Shown here: positions 1 through 9,545 of the stretch, in pieces
Layout of the letters: each line of letters opens with the position of its first letter
Numbering within the stretch: the first letter of the stretch is position 1
Origin: Chrysoporthe austroafricana
Lineage: Eukaryota > Ascomycota > Sordariomycetes > Diaporthales > Cryphonectriaceae
Assembly: GCA_001051155.2 (NCBI GenBank)
Contig: JYIP02000008.1
Span: 2,542,001-2,606,000, forward strand
Reading direction: 5' to 3'
DNA: 64,000 nt
Position numbers and translations under genes: made by a program
Notes under the pieces: model-generated
Database searches by the model: none
The model's input: only the letters and a program-made list of their open reading frames with translations
What the model was told of the DNA's origin: nothing

Positions 1-429
1 ACGAGCGAACTTGCTACCGCAACCCACACAAACGTATTGTCTTGCTTTGTGATTCCTTTCGTGCCGATTGCAGTCGCTTTGCCTTGAAAAAGATGCTCCA
101 CATGTGCGGCAGATGAAATCGCGCCTGTCACTGTGGATGACGACATGGCTCTCAAAGTTGAATTTCTTCTTGAAGACCTTCTGGCAGTGAGGACAACGCC
201 ATTCAGTTATCCTAGGCTTCTTCGCTTTTGGAGCTGGTTTCGAATTAGTCAGGCTCGAGCGGCGTTTGTCCGGAGCTCTGGGAGCTGCGCTCTCGTCGAT
301 ACTCTCGTTCATATCCGGGAATGCAGCTGCATCATCTTCCGAAAGATTGTGATTCTCTCTTTCGTGGTTGTTGAGCTTTTCACGTGTCTCGAAGCCCACT
401 GAGTAAAACACACAGCCAAGCACCGTGCA
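1..429 (-). pseudogene. C2H2 zinc-finger tail of the NACHT gene, downstream of the in-frame TGA
   Basis: In the same frame as the NACHT gene, 143 codons stay open from just after the TGA (432-430) to the window edge. They encode a C-x4-C…H-x4-H finger directly after the stop (CTVLGC … NNHERENH), a linker, two canonical C2H2 fingers (C-x2-C-x12-H-x3-H, beginning WRCPHC and FICRTC) and the start of another (YVCVGC). The conserved finger linker HERPF sits immediately before the stop, so the stop replaces the single residue expected between HERPF and the next Cys. The gene continues left of the window. Whether this tail is translated is unknown. Confidence 0.65.
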
Positions 430-3362
430 TCAAAATGGTCGCTCGTGCCGGTTAAGATGCTGCTCGCGTTCAAGTGCCGTCGGAAAGCCGTCATAGAAAT
501 AGCGGCAACTCAATCTCGAACATTTGAACGGATTCGATCCGTACATATCGACCATGTCAGCCGTTTGATTGCGAGCTGCGGAGTCTGACCAAACCTCTTC
601 GATCGCAGCCCGCACCCGGCCTACAGTGTGGGTGATATCTAGTGGAATCTCAGACTCCTTCATCTGACCAAAGAATGTCAATTCTTTTCGGAGGAGGACG
701 ACTGCACGCTGAAGGTCGTGGAAGAAGTCGTACTTTTCGAAGGCCTGGAGTCTTCGCTCGTTACCCTTGGACAACTGGAGGGCCTTTGTCGAGGATTCCG
801 TGTCTATGAGATGCGTTTCCAGAAATGCTCCCAGTGACTCAGCTAAGTCGTCCATTCCCGGGTCGGTTTCCTCAATGCCACAAACCCAGGTCTCAACATG
901 GCGAAGCCAGCACGCCACTGCATAATCCATGAATCCATAATAACCAGCCTGTATAAGGGACTTGTCGATCTGGAAGTCACGTCTAAAACCTTTCATGTTC
1001 AGGTAGCCGACGGAGAGTGAAGCCAAGGAGAAGTGTGCTGCTGCCACATCTATACTAATATGACGCCTAGATCGCACAAATCTGTAGTAGCCAGTCAGTT
1101 CGAGCTACTTAATCTAGACGAAAGACAAGATCCAGTTTTCCCGTACTTCCTCACCGTGTTGTGCACGAAGTCGACCGTAGCGTCGTTTCGAATTTCGACC
1201 AGCGATCCACATAAGTCTTTGGAGCTGACACGAAAACGGCGACGCTTCCAGTCCACCAACTGATTTTCCACATCTATGGCTTTGGCACTTTGTATCTCGT
1301 GCCACTTCATGGTGCGCTTTGCACAAATCAGCCACTGAAGCAGAGTATATGTTGCCGCTTTCTCGGACTCCGAAGCACGGTCGGATACTCTTGAAAATAT
1401 CCTGGCATATCTGAGGACCGTTAGATAAGTCATTTCGATTCAATTAGAGACTTCCTTAAACTTACGCATCATCAAGCTCCTTTGGTAAATTTTCGTCTTC
1501 AAGCTCCGTCTCGATCTCCTCCACAGTTGTCTGGTGCAATAAATTGGATACAATCAGCTTGGCCAACAAAAACATTCCTATAGGACAAGTTAGCAACAAT
1601 TCCAGTGTGTAGAAATGACTCGGAAAGTATACCTCCTGCGGCATTTTGTATTTTTGAGGCAACATTTGCCGTCATCTCCGCGTCCAGTTGAAATTTCGAC
1701 TGGATTCCACCCGCCTCCATGACAGAGAATCGCTCAATGTCCTTTTTATTATCCGTGGGCGCAACTTCGAGCTTGGCAAGCCCCGCAAAGTCCTTTCGAG
1801 CGAAACCGTCATCCTGGCTCACAAAGAGACATCGGATGCGGTGCTGGTCCTGTGGATTAAGGTCTTCTACCAATCCGCGGAACCACTGGACAATCCTTTT
1901 CCTGCCCTCTCTAGGACACTCGTCGATGCCATCAACCACGATGTAAACGCTTGGGCAATCTATTATGGCGATCCTGAGAAGTTCATCAATGTCTCGCATG
2001 CTTGTAAGTACTGGCTCCGTGCTTTTGGAGAATTTATTGTAGAAGACAGGTAGTAGGAGATCATGATTGTATCTTAGTGATTCGGCTAAGAAATGTCGAC
2101 CGATGCACGAGAGTGTGTTCCTGTCGTGATTATCTTGCTTGCAATAGAAGAAAAGTATAGTAGATTGAGGGTACGATTTTCTGATTTCTTCAATCACAAA
2201 AGATGCTAGAATCGTTTTGCCTGGGCGAATCAGTAATGGAATATACCCTAAATGACGACTTAGCTAGTCTTGAGAGCGCGATCACTCACCCGCCCCTGGC
2301 ATGCCGTTGATCCACAGCAGTGGAGGTATCATCAAGGATGTTGGGTCCATCCACGTCTTGAATGCTTCTTTTTCTAGAAGCCACCTATTGCTCTCAGGAT
2401 AGTCTTTGCATAGGTCTCTGAAGTAGTTGTGGTCATTTTCAATATTGTTCTGAGCACCGTTTGTTGGCGACCTCAGCCAGGTATACATTTCGCGTAGCCT
2501 TTGCCCCTCCTGTTCAGCAATAATAGCTCTCAGTTGTTGGGATTCGTTCCGAATGTGGGACATGGTTGTCTGAACCTGAAGCCGCAGGCTGTGACGTTCA
2601 ATATCATCCACAATTGGGTCGAAGCGCGTCTTGTACGTTTTCCAAGTCGCTTGAATAAGCTGCTTAAGTACTAGAAACATTCATTTGTTACTTGGCTACG
2701 TTAAGAAACATCCATGAAGTTCATACGTACGGGGCTGCTGGAAATACCGCAAGGCTTGTTGATGGAATCTCAGTATGTCTTTATAGATTAAGACCAAGTA
2801 CTTAAGCATGTCTGAGTCCTTCTCAAAGAGTCCTTCTAGTTGTAGATATTGTGAGAAACTGTCGCCTATTTTCTCATACACGCTGACAAGATCGTCCAAC
2901 GCATCCGTCCATGCATTTGCGATCTAGTCGTGAAAGGTCACCAGTCAATTTCATGTTCACCATGAGCTCGAACTCTTTAAAGTAATTGAAGGCCGTTCTC
3001 ATGGCTTTTCTCACCTGCAAGACGAACTTCATTGGTCCCTATACTCGAGTCAATATGACAGCATATTCAAATGCTGTAGAGTCAAGCACAAAACTTACCC
3101 ATATGAAGGCGACGAGAAGAGAAGCGTTGCCGAAAACCTCGACAACCCTACCAAATTGGTCTATTGCCTCGAGAAACGATTTCAAGCGAGTCAAATTCTT
3201 TCCTCGCCTCTGTCGCATTAATTTTGTCTGGATATCCTCAACCGCTGTGTGTACATTTTCGCGAGTCACGCTCTGGAATTTCTGACGGTCAGCGACTCTT
3301 AAGCCTGCCACGAATTCTTTAAGCGCGGTGTCAAAAGCTGCTGTCCAGTTTGAGTTTGACAT
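430..3362 (-). CDS. NACHT-domain (NLR/STAND) protein, ends at an in-frame TGA
   Basis: Fungal NLR-like signalling ATPase. I read eight exons (3362-3099, 3038-3015, 2923-2731, 2670-2290, 2220-1633, 1577-1466, 1410-1147, 1081-430) with GT–AG junctions, giving exactly 825 codons. The N-terminal ~130 residues resemble the helical domain that precedes NACHT in many fungal NLRs (DUF7708-like; family recalled, not searched). The Walker A motif GMPGAGKT (about residues 283-290) is split by an intron. Walker B VYIVVDGIDEC lies at about 379-389, followed by the usual GMFLLAKL segment and a winged-helix-like part with CGSLVE and FVHNTV. No ankyrin or WD repeats are seen before a C-terminal Cys/His region starting FKCSRLSC. 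The frame then meets TGA, although a zinc-finger reading frame continues to the window edge, so this may be a recent pseudogene. Such proteins often act in heterokaryon incompatibility or innate-immunity-like responses; the role here is inference. Confidence 0.8.
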
Positions 3363-3930
3363 AGTGATGGATGTTCGTCTAGATTACAGTATGCTGGAGT
3401 CAAGACAGCGCAGGAACGGATGTTAAAGTGTGAGTTTCACTTTGTAGCTGCGCTCTCTAGTGTGGCTGTGGTTTCGGGCTGATATGCACCTCCGTTTCCA
3501 CACCGCCCGACAGAGCTGTCTCGGATCGATCATTGGTCCCTCACTCTGCAGTGCAGCCTGAGCAGCTGACGCTTGTCACCTCGGGTGAGGCTCAATATGC
3601 AAGCTCCCTGCAAGTAAGAAGTCATAATGGGGCTGTGCCATTTTGTGCCGCAGCTCCACAACCGTCCCACTCCTGAGCTGACGTGCACAACGTACATCGC
3701 TGTTTTTCATTTCGTCTCCCTGGTTTGCATGTGCTTTCTTGTATGTTCAAGGCGATCAATGACCAGGTACTTGTCAAAGTCTATTATATCAAGAGAAAGC
3801 GAGGGGCGTGCCCGCTTGCACATACGAAAGATCATTGAAACTACTGTTGTAGTCCTAAGGAAGAAGGCAAATCAGAGAATTAGTCGAGTTCAAAGTTCCT
3901 GCTCTGACCGCCAAAATTACCGAGGTAGAG
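3363..3930. other. Divergent intergenic region between the NLR and SNF2–RING genes
   Basis: About 570 bases separate the two start codons and should hold both promoters. I see no convincing gene. Short open frames here lack conserved motifs. Confidence 0.5.
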
Positions 3931-6900
3931 ATGGACGTAAGTCATGTCGGAATTTTATATTCTTGGACAGATATGACTGGCCCTCAGACCACTGAGGAAG
4001 AATGGAACGATGAATCCGTCATCGAAGAATCACAGGTGAACAGGCCTTGGTTTTCGAGCAATGAACCAGTGAAGACAGCTATTTCGTCACTGGGGACACC
4101 TTATATCGTGTGTTATGGCACTGTAAGATGCAAAATTCCTCTTACTCCATTGATTCCTCATTTAGTCCAGACTAATAAAAGCCACACAGCTCTGCGATGT
4201 TCGCATCCGCCTGCTATCGCAGCCTCAACACGCGCCAATGATCGAGCGCATTCAGCGACTTCCCGTACAGTCCAAGCTTTCCAAGTGTACTGAGAAATCA
4301 TGGTATGGATTGCAGTGTTCAGATGACTTTTTCGCGGTTTTCAGCAAAAGTCTTAATCTCAGATTCCACGAAGTCCTCCAAAAGGCCAACGTTGAATTTG
4401 AGGCCATTGTGGACTTTGCTCAGGTACATGAAAAAACAAAATCATTGCACAAAAACCAGGTTGCGACAATGACTATCGAAATCAACCTTTACGGGAATCG
4501 GGAAGATGCACTCTTAGTCGGAAAACTTCTATCTTCTTCCGGGCTCTACTTACAGCAGCCACTCATCGGCCGCGAAGGCGTCCAGTACTACAACCCACAT
4601 TTCCTCCATGTACAGGACTTGCAGGGCCTTGATGTTGATGAAACTCCGATGTTCGAAATCAGCGCAGGCGAGCTCGTGGACGAGCCAGCCATTCCAGGTG
4701 CCCTCGGAGCTACAGAGCCAGTTGAAGTGGGTAGTAGCAATGAAATTGAATCCATCCTCGATTCCCTATCGCAAAGTACGATGCTAGAGAAGCGAGGTGG
4801 AACTGTCGGGCTTCGTACGATCTTGAAAGAGTAAGTCAAACAGCCACTCATTACGTGGATCGACGAACTTACTCACATTTCACGAAGCCATCAGATGCAA
4901 GCACTCGATTTCGTGTTCCGTCGTGAGAATCTCCTGTTACCTCCTGAGCTGTCTTTATGGGAGACACAAGTGACAGAGGGGCAAGAAGATAGGTAAGGCT
5001 AGCAATTGGTCGGGCAAGAACAGATGAGCTAACATCTGTGCTCTTCATTCAAGTTATAAACATAAAATTACCGGCATAGAACGGTCTCAACAATTTGAAA
5101 ACCGAGGTGGTCTGCTCGCGGACGAGATGGGCTTGGGAAAGACAATAGTGATGCTCGCGACTATCGTTGGATCTCTTCAACGAGCAGCAACTTTTGCTAC
5201 TAAGGCGTTGCAAGAGCTGGAATCTTCTCCATCTCGTATCAGATCAAAAGCAACTCTCATCGTTGTTCCATCCTCTAGTAAGTAGGAAATGTGTATTCGC
5301 ATATAAACCTGGAGCAGAGGAGCACAAGACTAAAATCTGTCAACATATTATAGTACTCATTGACAGCTGGTCAGAAGAGATACAACAGTAAGACACAACC
5401 GACAACATGACTGATATTGTTTCTGCATGAAAGTGAGCGTAGCTAACGATATTTATAGACATGTACATTACAATACCGTCTCTGTCTTCAAATATCATGG
5501 GCCGGGACGTCAGGAACAGGCGCAAAGATGTTTCGATTGCGATATTGTGCTCACGACTTACAAGACTATTGTAAGCGAAGCACAAACGAGTCATTTCTTG
5601 GGCCCAAGCGTGTTGAGAACCATCGAGTGGTTCAGAATTGTTTTGGACGAAGGTATGAATGTCATCATCCGGTATTCTCAAATAAGTCCTTCCACGCTCA
5701 CATTAGGTGGCACAAAGCGCACGATGTGCGAAACAGAACGACTAAGCAATTCCAAGCCGTTGCTAGCCTTGCTGCTGAGCACCGCTGGTGTCTGAGTGGG
5801 ACCCCAATCCAGAATTCATTGGAAGACCTAAGTTCCCTCGTTAGCTTCCTTCGAGTCCCACTCCTTGAGAGCGCAGCAACCTTTCGCAGATTTATTGCTA
5901 ATGACGAGACGCACGGTATACGAAATCGCTACAGAAATCTCCGGCTGCTTCTGACCTCGGTTTGTCTACGGCGAACCAAGGATGTGGCCGGCCTGCCAGA
6001 GCCCATAACCGAAGTGCGGGAGTTGGACTTCACCACAACAGAAAGGAACGACTACGAAAGTCTGCTGCACCGCGTTGGGAGACTTATCGACTTGAATGTC
6101 AGTGGCCGTACTGAGAACTCTAGTCCGGTAATGTTTCAGGCGATGCTACAGCTGCGTCTCTTCTGCAATCACGGTCACCTATGGAGGTCATCTCCCGAGA
6201 AGGATCTGGAGGAGGCTCTTGCGTATCTTCAGCAGAACGATCAGGCCAATTGTGTCTTCTGTTCCAGCGCGATATACACCGTCAATGATCGACCCGATAC
6301 AGATGGCGGGTGCCTGGTCTCGACATGTACGCACCTGGCCTGTCGAAAATGCTACAATGGAGCTTCATCGAAGGCCAAACACTGTCCATCATGCAGGGCC
6401 GGTGCTACGGATACCACTCTACAGAGCGTGTTGAAACGTCTGAAGGAGGCGACAGACTCTGGGCATCTGTATCCAAACCAGGCTGACTATCACCAACCCA
6501 GAGGGTACCCCTCCAAATTGCTAGCATTCGTTGACGATGTTAAACATCACACTAGTTCAAAGAGGTGTGTAAAGGGGGGAGGGAAGGCTTCCCGTGACAA
6601 TGAACTGACATCTGCCATCTAGTATTGTCTTTTCATACTGGAAGAAGACCTTGGATATTGTTGACGAAATCCTCCGAGCCCAGCATCTGCCTTCTTATTT
6701 CATCCATGGTTCCATTGCTCACACTGAACGTCGTCGTATTCTCAATGACTTCCGCTCTTCAAATGGCCACGGTATTCTTCTTATGACGCTTGGGACTGGA
6801 GCGGTTGGGTGAGTACCGGATAGGAATGAATAACGAGAAAAGAACACATCAACTACAAATCCCTGTAAAATGCCTACTAATATGTCTCGTTACTATAGGC

Positions 6901-6965
6901 TCAATTTGGCTGTTGCATCTCGTATTTATCTTCTAGAACCACAATGGAACCCGTTTCTGGAGTAG
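3931..6965 (+). CDS. SNF2-family helicase with C3HC4 RING finger (Rad5/HLTF/Uls1 type), ends at an in-frame TAG
   Basis: Nine exons (3931-4122, 4190-4830, 4888-4992, 5054-5277, 5354-5387, 5459-5652, 5718-6564, 6623-6808, 6899-6965) keep one frame for 829 codons. Helicase motif I, DEMGLGKT, is at about residues 335-342. Motif II, DEAH (about 463-466), is split by an intron, and LSGTPIQN follows. A C3HC4 RING (C-x2-C … C-x-H-x2-C-x2-C … C-x2-C, about 641-688) lies between the two RecA-like lobes, as in Rad5/HLTF/Uls1 ATPases that remodel chromatin or ubiquitinate substrates at damaged replication forks. Motif V (MTLGTGAVGLNLA) is present. The expected EPQWNP-x2-E-x-QA…R-x-GQ block of motif VI then carries TAG (6963-6965) after EPQWNPFLE. 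As written, the protein loses motif VI and should have no ATPase-coupled activity. Confidence 0.8.
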
Positions 6966-7283
6966 CAGGCATTTGGGCGCGCTCAGAGGCTTGGTCAAAG
7001 TGAGCGAGTGACAGTCATTCGCTACATCATGAGAGACACCGTTGAAGACGTAATACTCCACATATTTTCCTCCCCAGTCGTTCCAACAGAGAGCCGAGAG
7101 CTGATTAAATCATCAGACAAATGTACATTCAAGACAAATCACCAAGATGCAGATTGCCTCCCGAGGGTTCAAAAATTAGAAGTACGACAAGGTTTGCAAT
7201 CAGCTGCAAACGGCCTCCACCCAAGACTAATCAATGGTGGTGGCGGACTAATGCATCACGGCTCAGCAATCTTGATCACGTAG
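6966..7283 (+). pseudogene. Motif VI and C-terminus of the SNF2–RING gene, downstream of the in-frame TAG
   Basis: In the same frame as the preceding exon, the sequence directly after TAG encodes QAFGRAQRLGQSERVTVIRY and then IMRDTVEDVI, the standard motif VI and following strand of SNF2 helicases. The frame is open for 105 codons to the next stop. The last ~60 residues match nothing I recognise and may be unspliced or non-coding. The stop is the only lesion seen in about 930 codons. Confidence 0.65.
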
Positions 7284-8880
7284 GGCTGAGCTGAGCTTGG
7301 AAGACAGTACGGAGGTGATCGGCGTCTTCTATTGGCCGAGAGGCACCTAGGCTCCGCCTTAGCATGTTTTCGTACGATCGCGTTCGCGAACGCGAACTTG
7401 CCTGCTGATCGAGCAATGCACTCTAATTAACATTCGCAAGGTATTTGATTGTGGGCAAGCTCTGACCAGACTCTTCATCTTGACATTGTGGTCGTCCTCT
7501 GACGCTCGACGTTCGAGAGCTACGACATAATTATTATATAGGCACTTACCTTTCTTGGGCCTAGTATTCCACGGGGTGACAAGCACTCTTGGGTCCGTGG
7601 CAAATTGATCATGCAATACAAGCTCAGCAGCCCTTCGGGATTGTTACAATTTTGGCGTCAAGTTGATTTTGAGGTAGAAGGGTGCAAGAGATCTCATTGA
7701 GCCTCCAGCAGGCTGTCGAGGCATGCAGCCGTTCGCCTTTATCAAGCCCAGCACATATTCTGCTCGGCACTGGCTGGCCGCTAGGCCCGCCTGTCGACGA
7801 ATAGACCCTTACCCTCCCAGGCTCTGAACATTGTTGTTTCATTGGCCTACAGCATGCACGCTAGCCTATGCACGCCGGCTCAGCAATGGTTTACGGCTGA
7901 ACTAATTGAGATTGAAGATTGCTGAGGACACCTCGTCAAGCGCTTTTCGGCCCCCTCCTCTCCACACATTAGAACATGCAGGAACTCCGCCTCCTTTGAA
8001 GTGAAACACATCACAACTGTAATTGGTCAACTAATGAGCTGCGGGGCATGCAGTCATTCACCTTGTAAGCTCTTTCGCAAACTAATGCATGCTGGCTCAG
8101 GAAGTGTGGCGTGCGGTACCTATTATTGAGACTGAAGAATGCTACGGACATTTCGTCCGCAATTAGGATTGTCAGCCTTATCGATCATGCTCTAGGGCAC
8201 GGATTCCACAACTAGCTAGCCCGGCGCTATCCGGCGCCCGCCAATACATGCGCGATAGCTCAGCACAATGTATGTGAGAGTAATTTAAAATCGAGATTGA
8301 GATTTAGGAAGTACGGGTGGCAAACTCTGCTGAGTAGCCAAAGCATACAGCTTGCGCACCTTCCAGTATGTAACCCTTGGGCTGTGTCATACCGGAGATT
8401 GATTGGTGCGGCCAGCGAGGCAGTGTACATGCGAGGCGTGCCTATGCATATGCGTGCCGGCTCAGCAGAGTGATTAAAACTGCAGAGATGAGACTGAAGA
8501 ATGCTGAGGAGGTGGTTTACCAGTGACTTGAGGATATCCCCCAAGCACCCATAATCTTCTATTAAAAATGAAGGCAAATTATCAAACGCCGAATTGGTGT
8601 GATCTGGCCTTGATTTACAAGCAGAAACCCGTTTTGAGCTATGATGTAGTTGTCTCGTGCATTCGTGCGTTCACGTTTATCTTTTCTTTTGGAGTGGCGG
8701 GCTCTGTTTGACTTGCTCCATTTCGGGGGTGCCGTTTGCATTTTGACGGGTGGTCAGCTGTGCACGTCCTAAGCACAGTAGCCTAATGTACGACGGCTCA
8801 GCAGCGTATCCAGGAGGTGCTCCATCTTTGCCCCATTTTGCAAATCGAGATCGAGAGACATTGACAAGCTGATGCTCTTA
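7240..8880. repeat. Degenerate dispersed repeat units sharing a GGCTCAGCA core
   Basis: At least five diverged copies share a core of the form CTATGCA-YGCCGGCTCAGCA: about 7247-7270, 7865-7889, 8082-8104, 8441-8468 and 8781-8806. Several are followed some 40 bases later by a second shared block resembling GAGAYTGAAGAATGCTGAGGA (around 7907, 8128, 8485 and 8845). Another block, GGCATGCAG-YCRTTCRCCTT, occurs near 7720 and 8045. Spacing of 200-600 bases is irregular. No coding frame of note is seen. This fits the remains of a repeated element decayed by point mutation. The type is unknown; terminal repeats or a transposase frame were not found by eye. Confidence 0.55.
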
Positions 8881-9545
8881 CCGGCTTGCTGCGAAAACGC
8901 CTTACGAGTCACTCATCCTCCGGCGTGAGGCTGCCTGCGGTCCAACCGACCAGTGAGACAGATTACCACGCATGCTATCCGGAGATCGTTGAGCAGCGTG
9001 AGATGAGGCGTTGTGGGAGGATAATGTTTCTTCGTATACTATATCTGTAGGACAATCTTGCCTGACGTGATTCCTTTGGGCCCCTTTGCTTTTATGTATT
9101 TTCTCCGGCACCGGCCCCCCCGGGAAGACCATACAGCCTTTCGGTGCTCGCACCCTTCCCCAGCCGGGCTTAGTACGAGGTTTGACTGGCACAACATAGT
9201 CTTTGACGATGAGCATTGATATCGACGCCGTGGGGGCCAGGAGGGCAGGGCTCGGCAGGTGCCTGAACCCATAGACATACTACCTGCTTCACAAAAATCG
9301 GAGCTAGGACCATGAGAATTCTCATCACCTCAGGGCAGAGCAATCTAGAGAACAACTGAGATGCACAGGCACACAGAATGGAAGGTCGACATTGCTCCGT
9401 GCCGCAATCCCGAACCCTTTGATCATAATGTCTGATGGCCTCAGTGGACCATCGCCATGCGCTATATATGTACAGACTGGGTCACTCATCCAAGCAGAGG
9501 TATATATTTTTTCTTTTTTGTTTGTTTTCAGGTCAGCCGTCGCTT
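8881..9545. other. Non-coding stretch downstream of qa-1F
   Basis: Several short overlapping open frames (for example on the minus strand at 8902-9216) have no recognisable motif. This should include the 3′ UTR of the activator gene. No other feature is seen. Confidence 0.4.

Noticed and set aside
430..432. TGA in the NLR gene as a selenocysteine or programmed readthrough codon
   Set aside because: Most fungi lack selenocysteine, and the TGA-T context is not the known TGA-CTA readthrough signal; a point mutation is simpler.
8902..9216. Minus-strand frame of 104 codons downstream of the repeats
   Set aside because: No homology-like block, no leader, several overlapping frames equally open.
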